DNA of 64,000 nt from assembly GCA_039621445.1 (NCBI GenBank), contig CP154956.1, positions 88,914,482 through 88,978,481 of the forward strand, given 5' to 3'. This DNA comes from Euglena gracilis (taxonomy: Eukaryota; Euglenida; Euglenophyceae; Euglenales). The notes below the pieces were generated by a model. That model was not told the origin of the DNA, made no database searches, and worked only from the letters and a program-made list of their open reading frames with translations. Numbering within the stretch: the stretch's first letter is position 1; the number at the start of each line of letters is the position of its first letter. This document shows, in pieces, positions 36,401 through 41,439 of this stretch. A program made the position numbers and the translations under genes.

Positions 36401-38368
36401 GGAGTTGCGGGGAAATCAAAATACCGGTAGATGGGGCGTTCCAAGGGCTTCAAATTAGGTCTCCGGACATTTCCTTTGACTTGGCTTCATTTTGGAGCTG
36501 GAGTGGAGATATTTTGAAAATTGACATTTTTTTGGCCGAAATGGCCGAGTCCAAAGGGGGGGGCTTATCCAGGGGGGGTAAATCCTACCGAGTTTGGACC
36601 CCTTCGCGCGTGAATAACTCGGGCCTGGCGGGGAGTTGGGGGTCAAACCCAGGTGATTCGGAAACTAGGAATCCAGTCGCTCGCGACTGAAAAAAAAAAT
36701 TCCGGGAACCGGGCCGGGATCATGGTGATAATCCGTCCGTTCTCGAGGTGGCCCCGACCCGGGGGGGCCCGGGGGGGCGGGGGGGGGGGTCGAGGGGGGG
36801 GTTTCGCCGGTGGTAAGCTTCGCTCTTACCCATAAAGGGATAAGAGCTCAGCGACCCCCCCCTACCACCTCTTCCCGTTGTTCCGGTGGCGCCAGTTTTT
36901 GGACCCCCCAAAATTTTCCTGGCCCCTTCGGCGCCGGGTGTATTTTGGACCCATTTTGGGCCCCATATAGGAGGTCCCCCCCAAAAAACCCCCAAAACCC
37001 CATTTTTTCACACCTTCCAAAATTTCAGCATTTTCTCAAAATTCTGATTTTGAGAGGTTTTTGAAGCAAAAAAATGCCATTGAAAATCCAAAAAAAGTTC
37101 AAAGAGAAAAAATGTCAGTAAAATTTGACTGTGCCAAAATTTGGTCCAATTTTTTTGACCTGCATTTTTTCACCCCCCTCCTACACACTACCAGTTTTCA
37201 ACCCTGAAATTTTTGAGATTTTTTTGTGAAAAAAGTATGGTTTTCCATCAAAAATCATGCATTTTCGGTTCATTTTGCGAAAAATTTCAAAAATTTCCCC
37301 GGTTTGTCCAAAGTTAGGCGGTTTGATCGAATCGGGTCAAAAGTTCAGGCCAAATAAGGCCTATCTTAACGCCTCACAGGCTAAATCTTAACTTTACGCT
37401 ATTCCTGGCCCCTAACCCTGACCCCAACAAGTAACCCAAACCCTAACCCTAACCCCATGCCAAGTGTAGGCAAACCATACTACACATTTGTCCAGGACAT
37501 CTCCGGCGGGGATGGTGAAAGCGAAGGCCAATTTGGCTTCAGGTCCACTTCTCAAACGTGGGGAGGTCCGAACCACCAGGGGCAGCAGTTAAAGGATGCC
37601 AAATAAAACGGAAGCAGGCTTGTGCTTAGTCGGGTGCCTACCCCACGGGGGGGGGGTGCTAGGGGCAGGCACCCCATAGCACCCCATCCGACCCCCCCCC
37701 CCGGGGGGGGTAGGGTTTTGGGGGGTGCCTGCCCCTAGCAGGCACCCCCCTCTGACCCCGGCGCCGGGGGCCCGGAAAAGGCCATTTTCAATGAAAATTT
37801 TCTGGGTCCCCCCCCCCCCGAACCCCTATCCCCCCCCCCCGGGGGGGTGTGCCTGCTAGGGGCAGGCACCCTATAGCACCCACCCCCCCTCCCCGGTTGG
37901 TAAGCACAAGCATGTTCTTACTCGCCGGAGTTGGCTGATTCTGCATTTTCCCTTCGACACCTTGAAAAAAAAAAGATATCCACACCAAAAAAAAGGTGTT
38001 AGCAGCACCTGATGTATGGGCAGGAGTCGATAAATCAAAAAAAAATCAAAATATTTCGCAGGGCCCCCCTTTCCAAAGAGAAAAAATGTCAGTAAAATTC
38101 GATTGTGCCAAATTTGGTCCAATCTTTTTTGACCTGACTGATTTTTTTATTACCCCCTCCTAAAAACTGTATATTTAAAATTTAATTTCTGGATTTTTTT
38201 GTGAAAAAATTTGGGCACTGCGCACTTAAATGGGGGCTCTTTTCCGCCTAGGCCAAGGATCTGGTCGACAAGCTGCCTTCTATCGTAAAAAAGAAGGCCA
38301 CGAAGGAGGAGGCGGAGAAGCTGAAGGCGGCCGTGGAGGCGCTGGGCGGAGTGGTCAAGCTGGTGTAG
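3458..38368 (+). CDS. MRPL12: Mitochondrial-type ribosomal protein bL12 (L7/L12), five exons over 34.9 kb
   Basis: bL12 forms the flexible stalk of the large ribosomal subunit and helps recruit and activate the translational GTPases. The proposed exons are 3458-3480, 3610-3760, 30479-30604, 33248-33358 and 38252-38368. They join in phases 2, 0, 0 and 0 to give 175 codons and a TAG stop. Domain order is typical of the family. A short basic presequence is followed by RCWFSS, an N-terminal dimerisation helix pair (LALNLIEGKALADLLK, then ERLGIPKD), a Met/Ala/Pro-rich hinge, and the C-terminal globular domain (FDIKLE, NKVKIIKEIRAL, IKE|AKDLVDKLP, KEEAEKLKAAVEALGG, VVKLV). The presequence and Met-rich hinge favour a mitochondrial over a plastid protein (inference). 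The family identity is strong. The first exon is the least certain part. Confidence 0.88.
3481..3609 (+). other. bL12 intron 1 (129 bp)
   Basis: The only short intron of the gene. It starts GTGTGT and ends in a pyrimidine-rich tract with ACCTTTCAG. Its size is what one expects of a compact protist gene, which makes the next intron all the more striking. Confidence 0.6.
3610..3760 (+). CDS. MRPL12: bL12 exon 2 (presequence end and N-terminal domain)
   Basis: 151 nt. It reads LQRCWFSSED, then a Lys/Ala/Pro linker, then VSQLAEDILALNLIEGKALADLL and Lys. RCWFSS resembles an R-x-F/Y-S type mitochondrial cleavage context. LALNLIEGKALADLLK is the helix that begins the bL12 N-terminal dimerisation domain, where family members typically read LTLLE..DLxxLLK. 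The donor is AAG|GTGTGC, phase 0. Reading on into the intron gives an unrelated tail that ends at 3826. Confidence 0.85.
4103..4205 (+). repeat. Degenerate TTAGGG interstitial tract
   Basis: About 100 bp of TTAGGG units mixed with TTACGG, GGATAG and TTCGG variants. The G-rich strand is the plus strand, opposite to the larger tracts at 18.3-19.9 kb. It is preceded by a run of C and followed by poly-G elements. Confidence 0.85.
4212..4460. repeat. Tandem copies of a TTGCACACACAAAG element
   Basis: Three diverged copies of a unit with the words GCACACACAAAGG and TTTTGGCCATCCTTGCC, ending at a poly-G/poly-C block and GAGGAGGCCGTAGGCCGAC. The same family lies at 6050-6180 and, in the opposite orientation, at 17220-17290, 28480-28560 and 26690-26985, where it forms a clear tandem of about 110 bp. 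Confidence 0.7.
4470..6340. repeat. Cluster of poly-G/poly-C elements with GC-rich hairpins
   Basis: About 1.9 kb with more than thirty homopolymer runs of seven or more G or C. Hairpins lie at about 4693-4712 (CGGCGCCGAAGGCGCCG), 5329-5350 (GCCGCCAAGGGCGGC), 5543-5561 (CGGCGCCGCAGGCGCCG) and 5716-5731. The block AACGGTAATGGATTTTGCAA next to a hairpin recurs, inverted, at 19368-19490. Frames here encode only Pro/Gly runs. Confidence 0.7.
6352..6490. repeat. GGTCGG palindrome element, copy 1
   Basis: A cluster of interrupted palindromes built from GGTCGGNCCGACC, starting GATTGGAGGTCGG and ending GATAGTCATAGCCAATTATC. Copies lie at 15975-16095 (opposite strand) and 19990-20118. All three sit beside a run of C or G. 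Confidence 0.75.
6820..7130 (-). repeat. Foldback-arm fragment (GAGTTATTCACGCGCGAAGG family)
   Basis: A diverged copy of a module also seen at 12300-12560, 13920-14110, 23540-23720 and 36570-36860. Shared words are AAGCTTCGCTCTTAC, TCCGAATCACC, GCGCCAGGCCCGAGTTATTC and GGGGTCCAAACTGGGTAGG. Here it is in the same orientation as the right arm of the 10.0-15.7 kb structure. Confidence 0.7.
7260..7735. repeat. A/T-palindrome block (ACATGTTTTTTT family)
   Basis: Two clusters of inverted A-tracts and T-tracts around ACGTTTTTTTT or ACATGTTTTTTT followed by AAAAAAACAAAAAAAACG. The same block recurs at 15890-15945, 20625-20715, 21090-21200 and 21500-21600, often beside the words GTTTGGGGGAAAA. It may be a self-complementary mobile element or a hairpin-prone expansion. 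Confidence 0.65.
7850..7895. repeat. GTCGGCCGAC palindrome block
   Basis: Copy of a 38-bp perfect-palindrome motif; the reference copy is at 9152-9189. It lies in an array of GGTCGGCCGACTA words that starts at 7805, next to a run of G. Confidence 0.8.
8735..8850. repeat. Degenerate tandem of AAATTAGGAATTT
   Basis: Five to six copies of a 24-27 bp unit reading roughly CAAAATTAGGAATTTACCACT. Related words (TGCCTAATTTTGGGTG, TTAGGAATTCCCACACC) appear at 16720-16850, 20825-20910, 21240-21410, 27120-27185 and 27850-28110. They form a dispersed family of AT-rich short repeats. Confidence 0.7.
9152..9189. repeat. Perfect 38-bp palindrome
   Basis: The sequence reads the same on both strands. Its half is AGTGGGTAGTCGGCCGACT and it contains two GTCGGCCGAC cores around ACTAGT. 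Further copies or half-copies lie at 7855-7892, 9249-9286, 9600-9635, 9690-9728 and 13846-13884, with a decayed copy at 20517-20555. Each is next to a poly-C or poly-G run. Confidence 0.9.
10085..11865 (+). repeat. Satellite array, unit of about 170 bp, ten copies
   Basis: Units of roughly 160-180 bp. Each has the words AACGCTCGTTTTCGGCTC, CCGGGTCCGGGAGGCC, AACATCGTTTCGGGCAAAA, TTTTGACCCGGTTTTGACCC and AATGGGTCGGCGGCCC. A-tract and T-tract length varies between copies. The array stays open over long stretches on both strands and gives spurious ORFs of up to 311 codons. Confidence 0.92.
13137..13585. repeat. Four-copy tandem, unit of about 115 bp
   Basis: Each unit contains ATCCCTTCTCTGTTGGCAAC, ATACTCGGGGGCTAAGTCG, TTTGGCATAGGCGGGGGGG and a poly-C tail. 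A single diverged copy lies at 6540-6720 in the opposite orientation. The array sits in the centre of the foldback-like structure. Confidence 0.9.
14635..15015. repeat. Minisatellite of CATCATGACCCATGATG type
   Basis: About 380 bp of irregular units made of GGCCATCATGACCCATGAT. The unit is rich in the palindrome ATGATGGCCATCAT. It joins directly to the 170-bp satellite, as does the larger array at 53414-54235. Confidence 0.9.
15012..15440 (-). repeat. 170-bp satellite, about 2.5 copies, inverted
   Basis: Same family as 10085-11865 but on the minus strand, forming the right arm of the foldback-like structure. It ends abruptly in the CCGGGCCG array. Confidence 0.9.
15440..15672. repeat. GC-only repeat GCCGCCGGGCC
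   Basis: About 230 bp of almost pure G and C, made of CCGCCGGGC and CCGGCCGGA units. Shorter related tracts occur at 23840-23930 and at the junctions of the 1.73-kb repeats. The Gly-Pro-Arg reading frames are by-products. Confidence 0.9.
15975..16095 (-). repeat. GGTCGG palindrome element, copy 2
   Basis: Inverted relative to 6352-6490, with the same order of words: ATGACGATCC, GGCTATGGCTTATCGACC, AGGTCGGCCCAACCTCC and TCAACCGCATTA. It ends at a run of C. Confidence 0.75.
16174..16596. mobile_element. hAT-like MITE, CAGGCTTTTGC family, copy 1 (423 bp)
   Basis: Perfect inverted ends CAGGCTTTTGCTTAAGG, flanked by the exact 8-bp duplication GGCGGGAC (16166-16173 and 16597-16604). An 8-bp duplication and CA-G type ends are typical of hAT transposons. 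The element has no coding capacity. It carries two hairpins, GGCGCGAAGCGCC near 16323 and CCTCTGGCGCTGCGCCAGAG at 16446. Confidence 0.9.
16728..18044. repeat. 1.3-kb segmental duplication, copy A
   Basis: Nearly identical to 27977-29745, apart from small differences in homopolymer length, a 5-bp difference after TGTAAATCCCA, and the absence of the insertion found in copy B at 29027-29464. It keeps the empty target site GTGGACGC at 17759-17766. Contents include the C/G-tract element at 16995 and balanced-composition sequence at 17420-17550. In the second part, both strands stay open with no clear gene. Confidence 0.95.
16995..17133. mobile_element. C/G-tract element with CATATAAGACCCC ends, copy 1
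   Basis: 139 bp with mirrored ends CATGCCCCCCC, CATATAAGACCCC and their complements, flanked on both sides by GTA. The centre carries GGCCGGCCTTCGGCCGGCC, a strong hairpin. The second copy is at 28256-28393 in the duplicated block. Fragments lie at 1300-1330, 23775-23810 and 25935-25965. Confidence 0.8.
18300..19250 (-). repeat. Degenerate interstitial telomere-like tract (0.95 kb)
   Basis: Mostly CCCTAA units (TTAGGG on the other strand), interspersed at a fairly regular spacing with CCGTAT, CCGAAC and CCCTGG variants. A higher-order pattern repeats the block CTGTATCCCTAACCCTAACC and AACTCAAACCGTATCCC. This suggests local amplification after the telomeric sequence had diverged. A 404-codon frame through it (Pro-Asn repeats) is not a gene. 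Confidence 0.92.
19533..19610. repeat. Imperfect 78-bp inverted repeat
   Basis: Arms at 19533-19561 and 19581-19610 (GACGCCGGGTTCAGGACAG and its complement) around an 18-20 bp spacer with a C run. Within each arm the halves GACGCCGG and CCGGCGTC also pair with each other. Confidence 0.85.
19660..19870 (-). repeat. Degenerate telomere-like tract, second block
   Basis: About 210 bp of CCCTAA with CCGTAT and CTCTAA variants, in the same orientation as 18300-19250. The two blocks are separated by 0.4 kb of the hairpin-containing sequence that also occurs at 5.3-5.8 kb. This may be a mobile insertion into a once continuous tract. Confidence 0.9.
19990..20118 (+). repeat. GGTCGG palindrome element, copy 3
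   Basis: Same orientation as copy 1 at 6352. It is likewise preceded by a G run with TAATGCGGTTGATTGG and followed by CATAGCCAATTATCC. Confidence 0.75.
20620..21905. repeat. Mixed block of A/T palindromes and CCCGAGATACGGCC modules
   Basis: Contains three A/T-palindrome blocks, AATTAGGAATT-type short repeats, and diverged copies of the module with AAATGAAGCCCTTGGAATGCCC followed by CTAGCCCGAGATACGGCC. The latter is a component of the foldback-like arms. No gene was seen. Confidence 0.6.
21935..22305 (-). repeat. 170-bp satellite, two diverged copies
   Basis: Recognised by AACGATGTTTTTTG, CCGGACCCGGAAAAACTG, GAGCGTTTTTCGACC and AACCCATTGAGTTTGGGTC. More diverged than the 10-kb array. Confidence 0.85.
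22499..22618. mobile_element. hAT-like MITE, CAGGGTTTGATATAAGG family, 120 bp
   Basis: Inverted ends CAGGGTTTGATATAAGGA and CCTTATATCGAACCCTG. The flanks are CCTCACCC and CCTCCCCC, an 8-bp duplication with one mismatch. The inner part is runs of G and C. Confidence 0.8.
22736..23168. mobile_element. hAT-like MITE, CAGGGTTTGATATAAGG family, 433 bp
   Basis: Same ends as the 120-bp element and an exact 8-bp target duplication CACCGAAG (22728-22735 and 23169-23176). It carries two hairpins, CCGGCGCTTCGCGCCG near 22914 and GGCCCGGCGCTTCGCGCC near 23016, about 100 bp apart. Diverged relatives lie at 50215-50350, 50575-50870 and 59500-59780. Confidence 0.9.
23330..25195. repeat. Diverged 170-bp satellite units and foldback modules
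   Basis: Satellite words occur at 23335-23545, 23935-24190 and 24895-25190. Between them are the module with AAGCTTCGCTCTTACC (23695-23740), a GC-only tract after CAGGGTGTGACGTAGAGC (23808-23935), and a C/G-tract element with AAAAATAAGACCC ends (24206-24655) holding the hairpins CGGCGCTTCGCGCC and CGGCGCTTTGCGCCG. Confidence 0.7.
25480..25880. repeat. CTAGCCCGAGATACGGCC module, inverted pair
   Basis: Two facing copies of the module found in tandem inside the 1.73-kb repeats at 54-59 kb. Shared words are GCCCGAGATACGGCCAATTT, TCTCGGGCTAGGCAAGGAG, TTGGGACGCCC and GGTTAGGGGACG. Confidence 0.75.
26323..26662. mobile_element. hAT-like MITE, CAGGCTTGTGCTTA family, copy 1 (340 bp)
   Basis: Ends CAGGCTTGTGCTTA and TAAGCACAAGCATG, flanked by the exact 8-bp duplication ATTTGGAC (26315-26322 and 26663-26670). 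The inside holds repeated AGGGGCAGGCACCCC inverted words and the hairpin GGCGTCGAAGGCGCC. Two further copies lie at 29870 and 37615. Confidence 0.9.
26690..26985 (-). repeat. Three-copy tandem of a unit of about 110 bp
   Basis: Each copy reads AAAATCCCCTTGTGTGTGCA, GCAAGGATGGCCAAA, CGCTCCCTAATGAACTTATT and CGGCCCACGGCCTCCTC, then a G run. Same family as 4212-4460. Confidence 0.85.
27186..27851. mobile_element. hAT-like element with TAGGGCTGT ends and CGATTAATCG subterminal repeats
   Basis: The ends TAGGGCTGTTTCGATTAATC and CACAACCCTA are inverted. Both subterminal zones are rich in CGATTAATCG, a pattern found in some hAT elements. The flanks CTTGGAG and CTTTGAG resemble each other but do not form a clean 8-bp duplication. 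The element has no coding frame and hosts a nested C/G-tract element at 27428-27637. Confidence 0.65.
27428..27637. mobile_element. C/G-tract element CCCTCACCCCC, nested copy
   Basis: Inverted ends CCCTCACCCCCCCTCAAA with GTA on both sides (27425-27427 and 27638-27640). The central hairpin is TTCGGCGCCTTTGGCGCC. It is the uninterrupted relative of 22490-23267. Confidence 0.8.
28256..28393. mobile_element. C/G-tract element with CATATAAGACCCC ends, copy 2
   Basis: Duplicate of 16995-17133 carried along in the segmental duplication, with the same GTA flanks. Confidence 0.8.
29027..29464. mobile_element. hAT-like MITE, CAGGCTTTTGC family, copy 2 (438 bp)
   Basis: Ends CAGGCTTTTGCTTAAGG and the exact duplication GTGGACGC (29019-29026 and 29465-29472). 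The unoccupied site is preserved in the duplicated block at 17759-17766, so this is a direct record of transposition after the duplication. Very similar to the copy at 16174-16596, including the two hairpins. In the second hairpin the stem changed on both sides. Confidence 0.95.
29870..30140. mobile_element. hAT-like MITE, CAGGCTTGTGCTTA family, 3'-truncated copy
   Basis: Starts CAGGCTTGCGCTTAGTTGG and keeps the GGGGCAGGCACCCC words and the GGCGCCGAAGGCGCC hairpin. The GTAAGCACAAGCATG end is missing, and unrelated sequence follows from about 30140. Confidence 0.75.
30479..30604 (+). CDS. MRPL12: bL12 exon 3 (end of N-terminal domain and hinge)
   Basis: 126 nt, 42 codons, phase 0 on both sides. 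The acceptor is TATTTTTGCAG|GAG. It reads ERLGIPKDQP, then a hinge with repeated Pro-Met and Ala (PMGMPMAMPMM, APAAAVPPPEAAEAPKEAAPK). Met- and Ala-rich hinges are usual in organellar bL12. The best frame-keeping donor is AAG|GCGTGC, which begins with GC rather than GT. A GT donor in frame exists only about 75 nt further on (near 30679) and would add an unlikely Cys/His-rich stretch. Confidence 0.88.
30605..33247 (+). other. bL12 intron 3 (2.6 kb, probable GC-AG intron)
   Basis: Starts GCGTGC and ends CACCCTGCATCAG. It contains a short CCCTAA/TTAGGG patch near 31340-31480, a foldback-type module near 31740-31990, and the hAT-like element at 32027-32374. Apart from the C at position 2, the donor context matches that of intron 2 (AAG|GTGTGC). 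Confidence 0.7.
32027..32374. mobile_element. hAT-like MITE, CAGGCAATTGCTTA family (348 bp)
   Basis: Ends CAGGCAATTGCTTA and TAAGCAATTGTATG, with flanks ATCTCTCC and ATCCCTCC (8 bp, one mismatch). It has internal GTGACTGACTGGTTTTT repeats and the hairpin CCCGGCGCCGAAGGCGCCGG. The end pattern CAGG(N)7TTA is shared with the two other families. Confidence 0.85.
33248..33358 (+). CDS. MRPL12: bL12 exon 4 (first half of the C-terminal domain)
   Basis: 111 nt, 37 codons, phase 0 on both sides. Acceptor CTGCATCAG|GAG and donor GAG|GTTTTG. It reads EPEKSHFDIKLEQVDEA, NKVKIIKEIRALMSN and LSIKE. This aligns with the family pattern F-D-V-x-L, K-I-x-V-I-K-x-V-R and L-x-L-K-E-A-K, the surface of the C-terminal domain that contacts elongation factors. 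Family members more often have GLGLKEAK where this one has NLSIKEAK. Confidence 0.93.
34776..35191. mobile_element. C/G-tract element with TAGTCGTACGACC ends (416 bp)
   Basis: Inverted ends of eight or more C, then TAGTCGTACGACC and its complement. It is flanked on both sides by TAC (34773-34775 and 35192-35194). It contains three direct copies of CCCCGGTCACAGGTTGCAGG and the hairpin CCGGCGCGAAGCGCCGG. Confidence 0.85.
35367..36860 (+). mobile_element. Half copy of the foldback-like element
   Basis: Starts CAGGTTTTGAATAGTGCTGA. In the same order as the left arm at 10030, it carries about 3.5 units of the 170-bp satellite (35478-36110), two CTCGGGCTGGGCGGGGAGTTG modules (36165-36530), the GAGTTATTC module (36590-36700) and AAGCTTCGCTCTTACC (36820). 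The mirrored half is absent. Confidence 0.7.
37097..37200. repeat. Short direct repeat, copy 1 (pair at 38072-38170)
   Basis: Shares AAAGAGAAAAAATGTCAGTA, ACTGTGCCAAAATTTGG and CCCCTCCTA with 38072-38170, with roughly one tenth of bases different. Both copies lie in the last bL12 intron; the second ends about 80 bp before the terminal exon. Confidence 0.8.
37615..37914. mobile_element. hAT-like MITE, CAGGCTTGTGCTTA family, copy 3
   Basis: Both ends are present (CAGGCTTGTGCTTAGTCGG and TAAGCACAAGCATG), but the flanks AACGGAAG and TTCTTACT do not match. The right flank aligns with the second member of the pair 37915-38060 and 38940-39085, so the left flank has probably been rearranged since insertion. 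Confidence 0.85.
38252..38368 (+). CDS. MRPL12: bL12 exon 5 (C-terminus and stop)
   Basis: 117 nt, 38 codons and TAG. Acceptor TTCCGCCTAG|GCC. It reads AKDLVDKLPSIVKKKAT, KEEAEKLKAAVEALGG and VVKLV. This is the canonical end of bL12 (AKxLVxxxPxxVKxxxxKEEAExxKxxLEAxGAxVxLx). Third codon positions are strongly G/C, unlike the AT-rich intron around them. It completes the helix that begins IKE at the end of exon 4. Confidence 0.95.
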   Translation, partial: AKDLVDKLPSIVKKKATKEEAEKLKAAVEALGGVVKLV

Positions 38369-40400
38369 CATACCTGTCCCTGTCGTTCAGCACTTTCCCA
38401 CCATTCGCTTCTCCTTCCCACCTGGATGCTGACCTCCTGCAGCGCAGTGGTTCGCGCAACCGGATTTCAAAAGGTGATGGGGCCACCCTTCTTTTGCACA
38501 ATGCGGATTTTCTGCGCGCGTGGACACTCCGCTCCCTCCCTGGTGGATGAAACCAGCTATGAAGGTCAAAAATTTGGCTTAAAAAAGGGAAAATCATCAT
38601 TTCCCCCCATTTTTGGGTATTCCTTGTGGAAACGGCCCGAGGTGGGTCTGCAAATGGGGGGGGTTCCACAGAAAAAACCAGGAGCGTAAAAGAAACCCAA
38701 ATTCCGTTGACCACCAAAGCCCAGTTGTGAGGTACAAAATCAGGGGAATTTCCTATTTTTTTAAAGAAAAATATTTTGCACAATTTTGGCACATTTTGGC
38801 ACCTTTTAAGCAGAACTCCGCATTTTGCCATTGTGAGGCCATGCCCTGTCTCCGGCGGGGTTGTGTATATATGTGTGTGCCCGCGCGCGCGTATTATTTT
38901 TTTTTGCGTGGAAAAGAAGTCCCTGCCGAGTTCTTTCTCGCGGGAGTTTGGCTGATTCTGCATTTTCCCTTCGACACCTTGAAAAAAAAGATATCCACAC
39001 CAAAAAAAAAGGTGCTTGCAGCACCTGATGCATGGGCAGGAGTCGAAAAATCAAAAAAATTCAAAAGATTTCGCAGGGTCCCCCTTTCAGAATCAAGGTG
39101 GAAGATGTTTTTTTTTGAGTGATTTAAAATAAAGAAAGGGAGGCCGAAGCAGCTGGACAGCTGGACAGCTCGTGCTCCCCCGAGGAAAACCGGCAAGGGA
39201 GGAAGAGACACCAAGGGCGACGGACCGTGGGTGATCGTGAACAGCAGTCCAAAAAGATTATATTTGCTCTAGGGGCTCTGGGTGCCGACACCACATGCGC
39301 CGTGGAGGCGCCACGGGCCATGGCGACATCTCCATCAGCACTTCGGCCAGAGGGGTCACAATCCCCACCCATTTTTAACCATGCTGCCCTTGAGGGGTCA
39401 AGGGTGTGGCTCCAAGGGAACTTCAAGAATATCAGTGGGCTTTGGCGGGCAAAAGCACATTCTATGATCCAAAGATCCGCCGGGGAGAGTTTTATAAAAA
39501 ATAAAGAGTGCATGGACATCGCCCCTGGCCAATTTGGCTGTGCACTTCGAGATGGTGCGGTCCTGCTTTCTTTGCCGGCTGTTTGTGTTCTGCATGTTTT
39601 GTGTCCGCAGGGGGTGCTTCCCACTGCGCCTTTCGAACTCCCTCGACGGAAACCGACCAGGAGGAGGGGACACCGAGGGCGAAGCACCAAGACCTTGTGA
39701 GTTCCATCTTCCCAGGTTCCGGCGACCAAGGCATGGCCTCGCAAGGGAAAAGTGCGGAGCCCGAGGTGTCTGCTGTCGGAGTTGGCGATGCTGAGGCCTC
39801 CTCCGATACCTCGGCGAAGCTGAACCGTCGTTTCCCCCCCCAAATATGGTCGCTTTGTGGGCGCACACTTTCTGGCAGGTGTGTCTGCTTCTTTCTGGGT
39901 GGCGGGTTTGGGATTATTGGCGGCAGGTCAAGCCCAATGCCAAAAACTCCCAACTCAGGCCCACCCAAAAATCATCTCATTTATGATCCATTCCATGGAG
40001 GATAAATGGGGAGACAGCAGGTTGCAAAAATTCGCATAAAAACTGTGAAAAGAGCATTTTGTATGGAAAAACCCCCCTTGTTGTGATGCCTGTGCCGGGT
40101 CCGGGTTTTCCCTACCGCCCTTCCCGGTGAATTTTCTAGTCCCGGCGCGGCTTTTGTAAAAAACTGTTTCATTTTGTTTGTTAAGGCTTTGTTTGATAAG
40201 GCTTGTTTTGAGGTTTTGGGACTCACAAACCTTTGAACTCGGCCACGACGGAAGTGGCACTGGATTTCAGAATCAAGGCGAGGCGCAGCGGTGCAAGGTG
40301 CAATGGGCCGTTTCACGATCCAAATAAAACCGCCGGCATGGCCTCACAAGTGTGCTTCGCCCGCAGCGTCCCTTCATCCCTTTTGGAAAAAATGGACAGC
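38369..40400. other. Region downstream of bL12, no recognised gene
   Basis: Balanced base composition, unlike the introns. 38940-39085 repeats 37925-38060 (GCTGATTCTGCATTTTCCCT and TTTCGCAGGG). The word AAGGCATGGCCTCGCAAGGG at 39728 recurs in variants at 38836 (inverted), 40336 and 61870, pointing to a dispersed repeat. Frames of 150-240 codons are open on both strands at 39.1-40.0 kb, with no family resemblance and no clear splice sites. Confidence 0.5.
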
Positions 40401-40469
40401 AATCACAGATAATGCACGAAGCGCTTTATGGTTGCGCCGCTCTTCTGCCGCCCGGTTTCGCACGAGCGA

Positions 40470-41096
40470 TCAATGACAAACATTGTGTGGTTGGGGCCGG
40501 GCCCACGCCCCATGGGTAACACAGAAGTGCCACAAGCTTTCAGAAAGAATTTCAAAGGCACCATTGCAATCGCGAGGCAAGATGAAGCCCCAATGCGGGT
40601 CCCATTGTGAGGCCTCAAAAATGGCTTTGGTTTCGGGGCTCCCCAGGGGTTCAGGGCTTGCGGATATTTTTTTCCCCTGCATCATTATTACCCATGGATT
40701 TGGAAAGCAACGATGGAGAAAAAGTTCTGGCAATTTTTCAGTGGCATGCTGCGCCGTGAAGGAGTCGCTACAGGGTTTCTCGGACATGGGGGGGGCGTGG
40801 AATGAACGCTGGCAACGGAGACCAGCTTGCAGGTGGCTTGTTCGGATGATGCTCCTGTTTTGGCGAAGTGAGAAATCCCGCCACCCCCACCAACATAGAC
40901 CCGCCTTGCAGTCGAAATTTTTAGCAATTTGTGACGTGGACTTAAATTTTGAACTGGCACCAAGGTATTTCAGCAGACCTGGAAAAAAGGTGCCGGCTTG
41001 CTCTGGGGGTTGGCTTTGCAGAGACTTGTGAATATGAATTCTACGACCTAAAAAAATGGAATGCACAACTGCATCTGGGGGGGGGGTGCTCCACAT
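40470..41096 (-). CDS. Unresolved open frame (208 codons), overlapping a 182-codon frame on the other strand
   Basis: The minus frame is open for 208 codons and ends near 40470. A plus frame at 40483-41031 is open for 182 codons. Both have ordinary amino-acid composition, and neither matches a family I recognise. G/C at third positions is near one half in the minus frame, so codon bias does not help. This is one of the few long frames in the window that do not come from tandem repeats. Confidence 0.2.
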   Translation of the reverse strand: MWSTPPPDAVVHSIFLGRRIHIHKSLQSQPPEQAGTFFPGLLKYLGASSKFKSTSQIAKNFDCKAGLCWWGWRDFSLRQNRSIIRTSHLQAGLRCQRSFHAPPMSEKPCSDSFTAQHATEKLPELFLHRCFPNPWVIMMQGKKISASPEPLGSPETKAIFEASQWDPHWGFILPRDCNGAFEILSESLWHFCVTHGAWARPQPHNVCH

Positions 41097-41439
41097 GGGG
41101 GGGTCTTCGTTTCATCATGTGGAAGCTGACGGGAGATTTGTGGTTCTTTGCCATTTTGGAGAAGACCTTATGGCGATGCTGTGGTTGTATTATGCCTCGA
41201 TGCCTTCGAACATGCCCCCACGCACCTGAACCTGTGGTGGTAGAAAAACACACCGCCAAATCATTTTTGAAGGAACAAATTCCAACTGCAGGTAACACAC
41301 TTCGGGGGGGGGGGGGGCAGCCAGCTTTCAACCAACCAAGCAAGCCTCCGGTCCGACAGGAAACAGGGGAGCACTGGGAGGTTAATCGGCACAAATCCTT
41401 GCAGGAGAAAGGACAAAATGGGAACAGAAAAACCATTAC

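Larger units (their letters stand above)
33359..38251 (+). other. bL12 intron 4 (4.9 kb)
   Basis: Starts GTTTTG and ends TTTTCCGCCTAG. The first 1.2 kb is AT-rich and apparently repeat-free, with no gene recognised. After that come the element at 34776-35191, a half foldback arm at 35367-36860, the CCTTTTTTCACACC-type sequence with CTAACCCTAACCC at 37400-37460, and the truncated MITE at 37615-37914. Confidence 0.8.
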
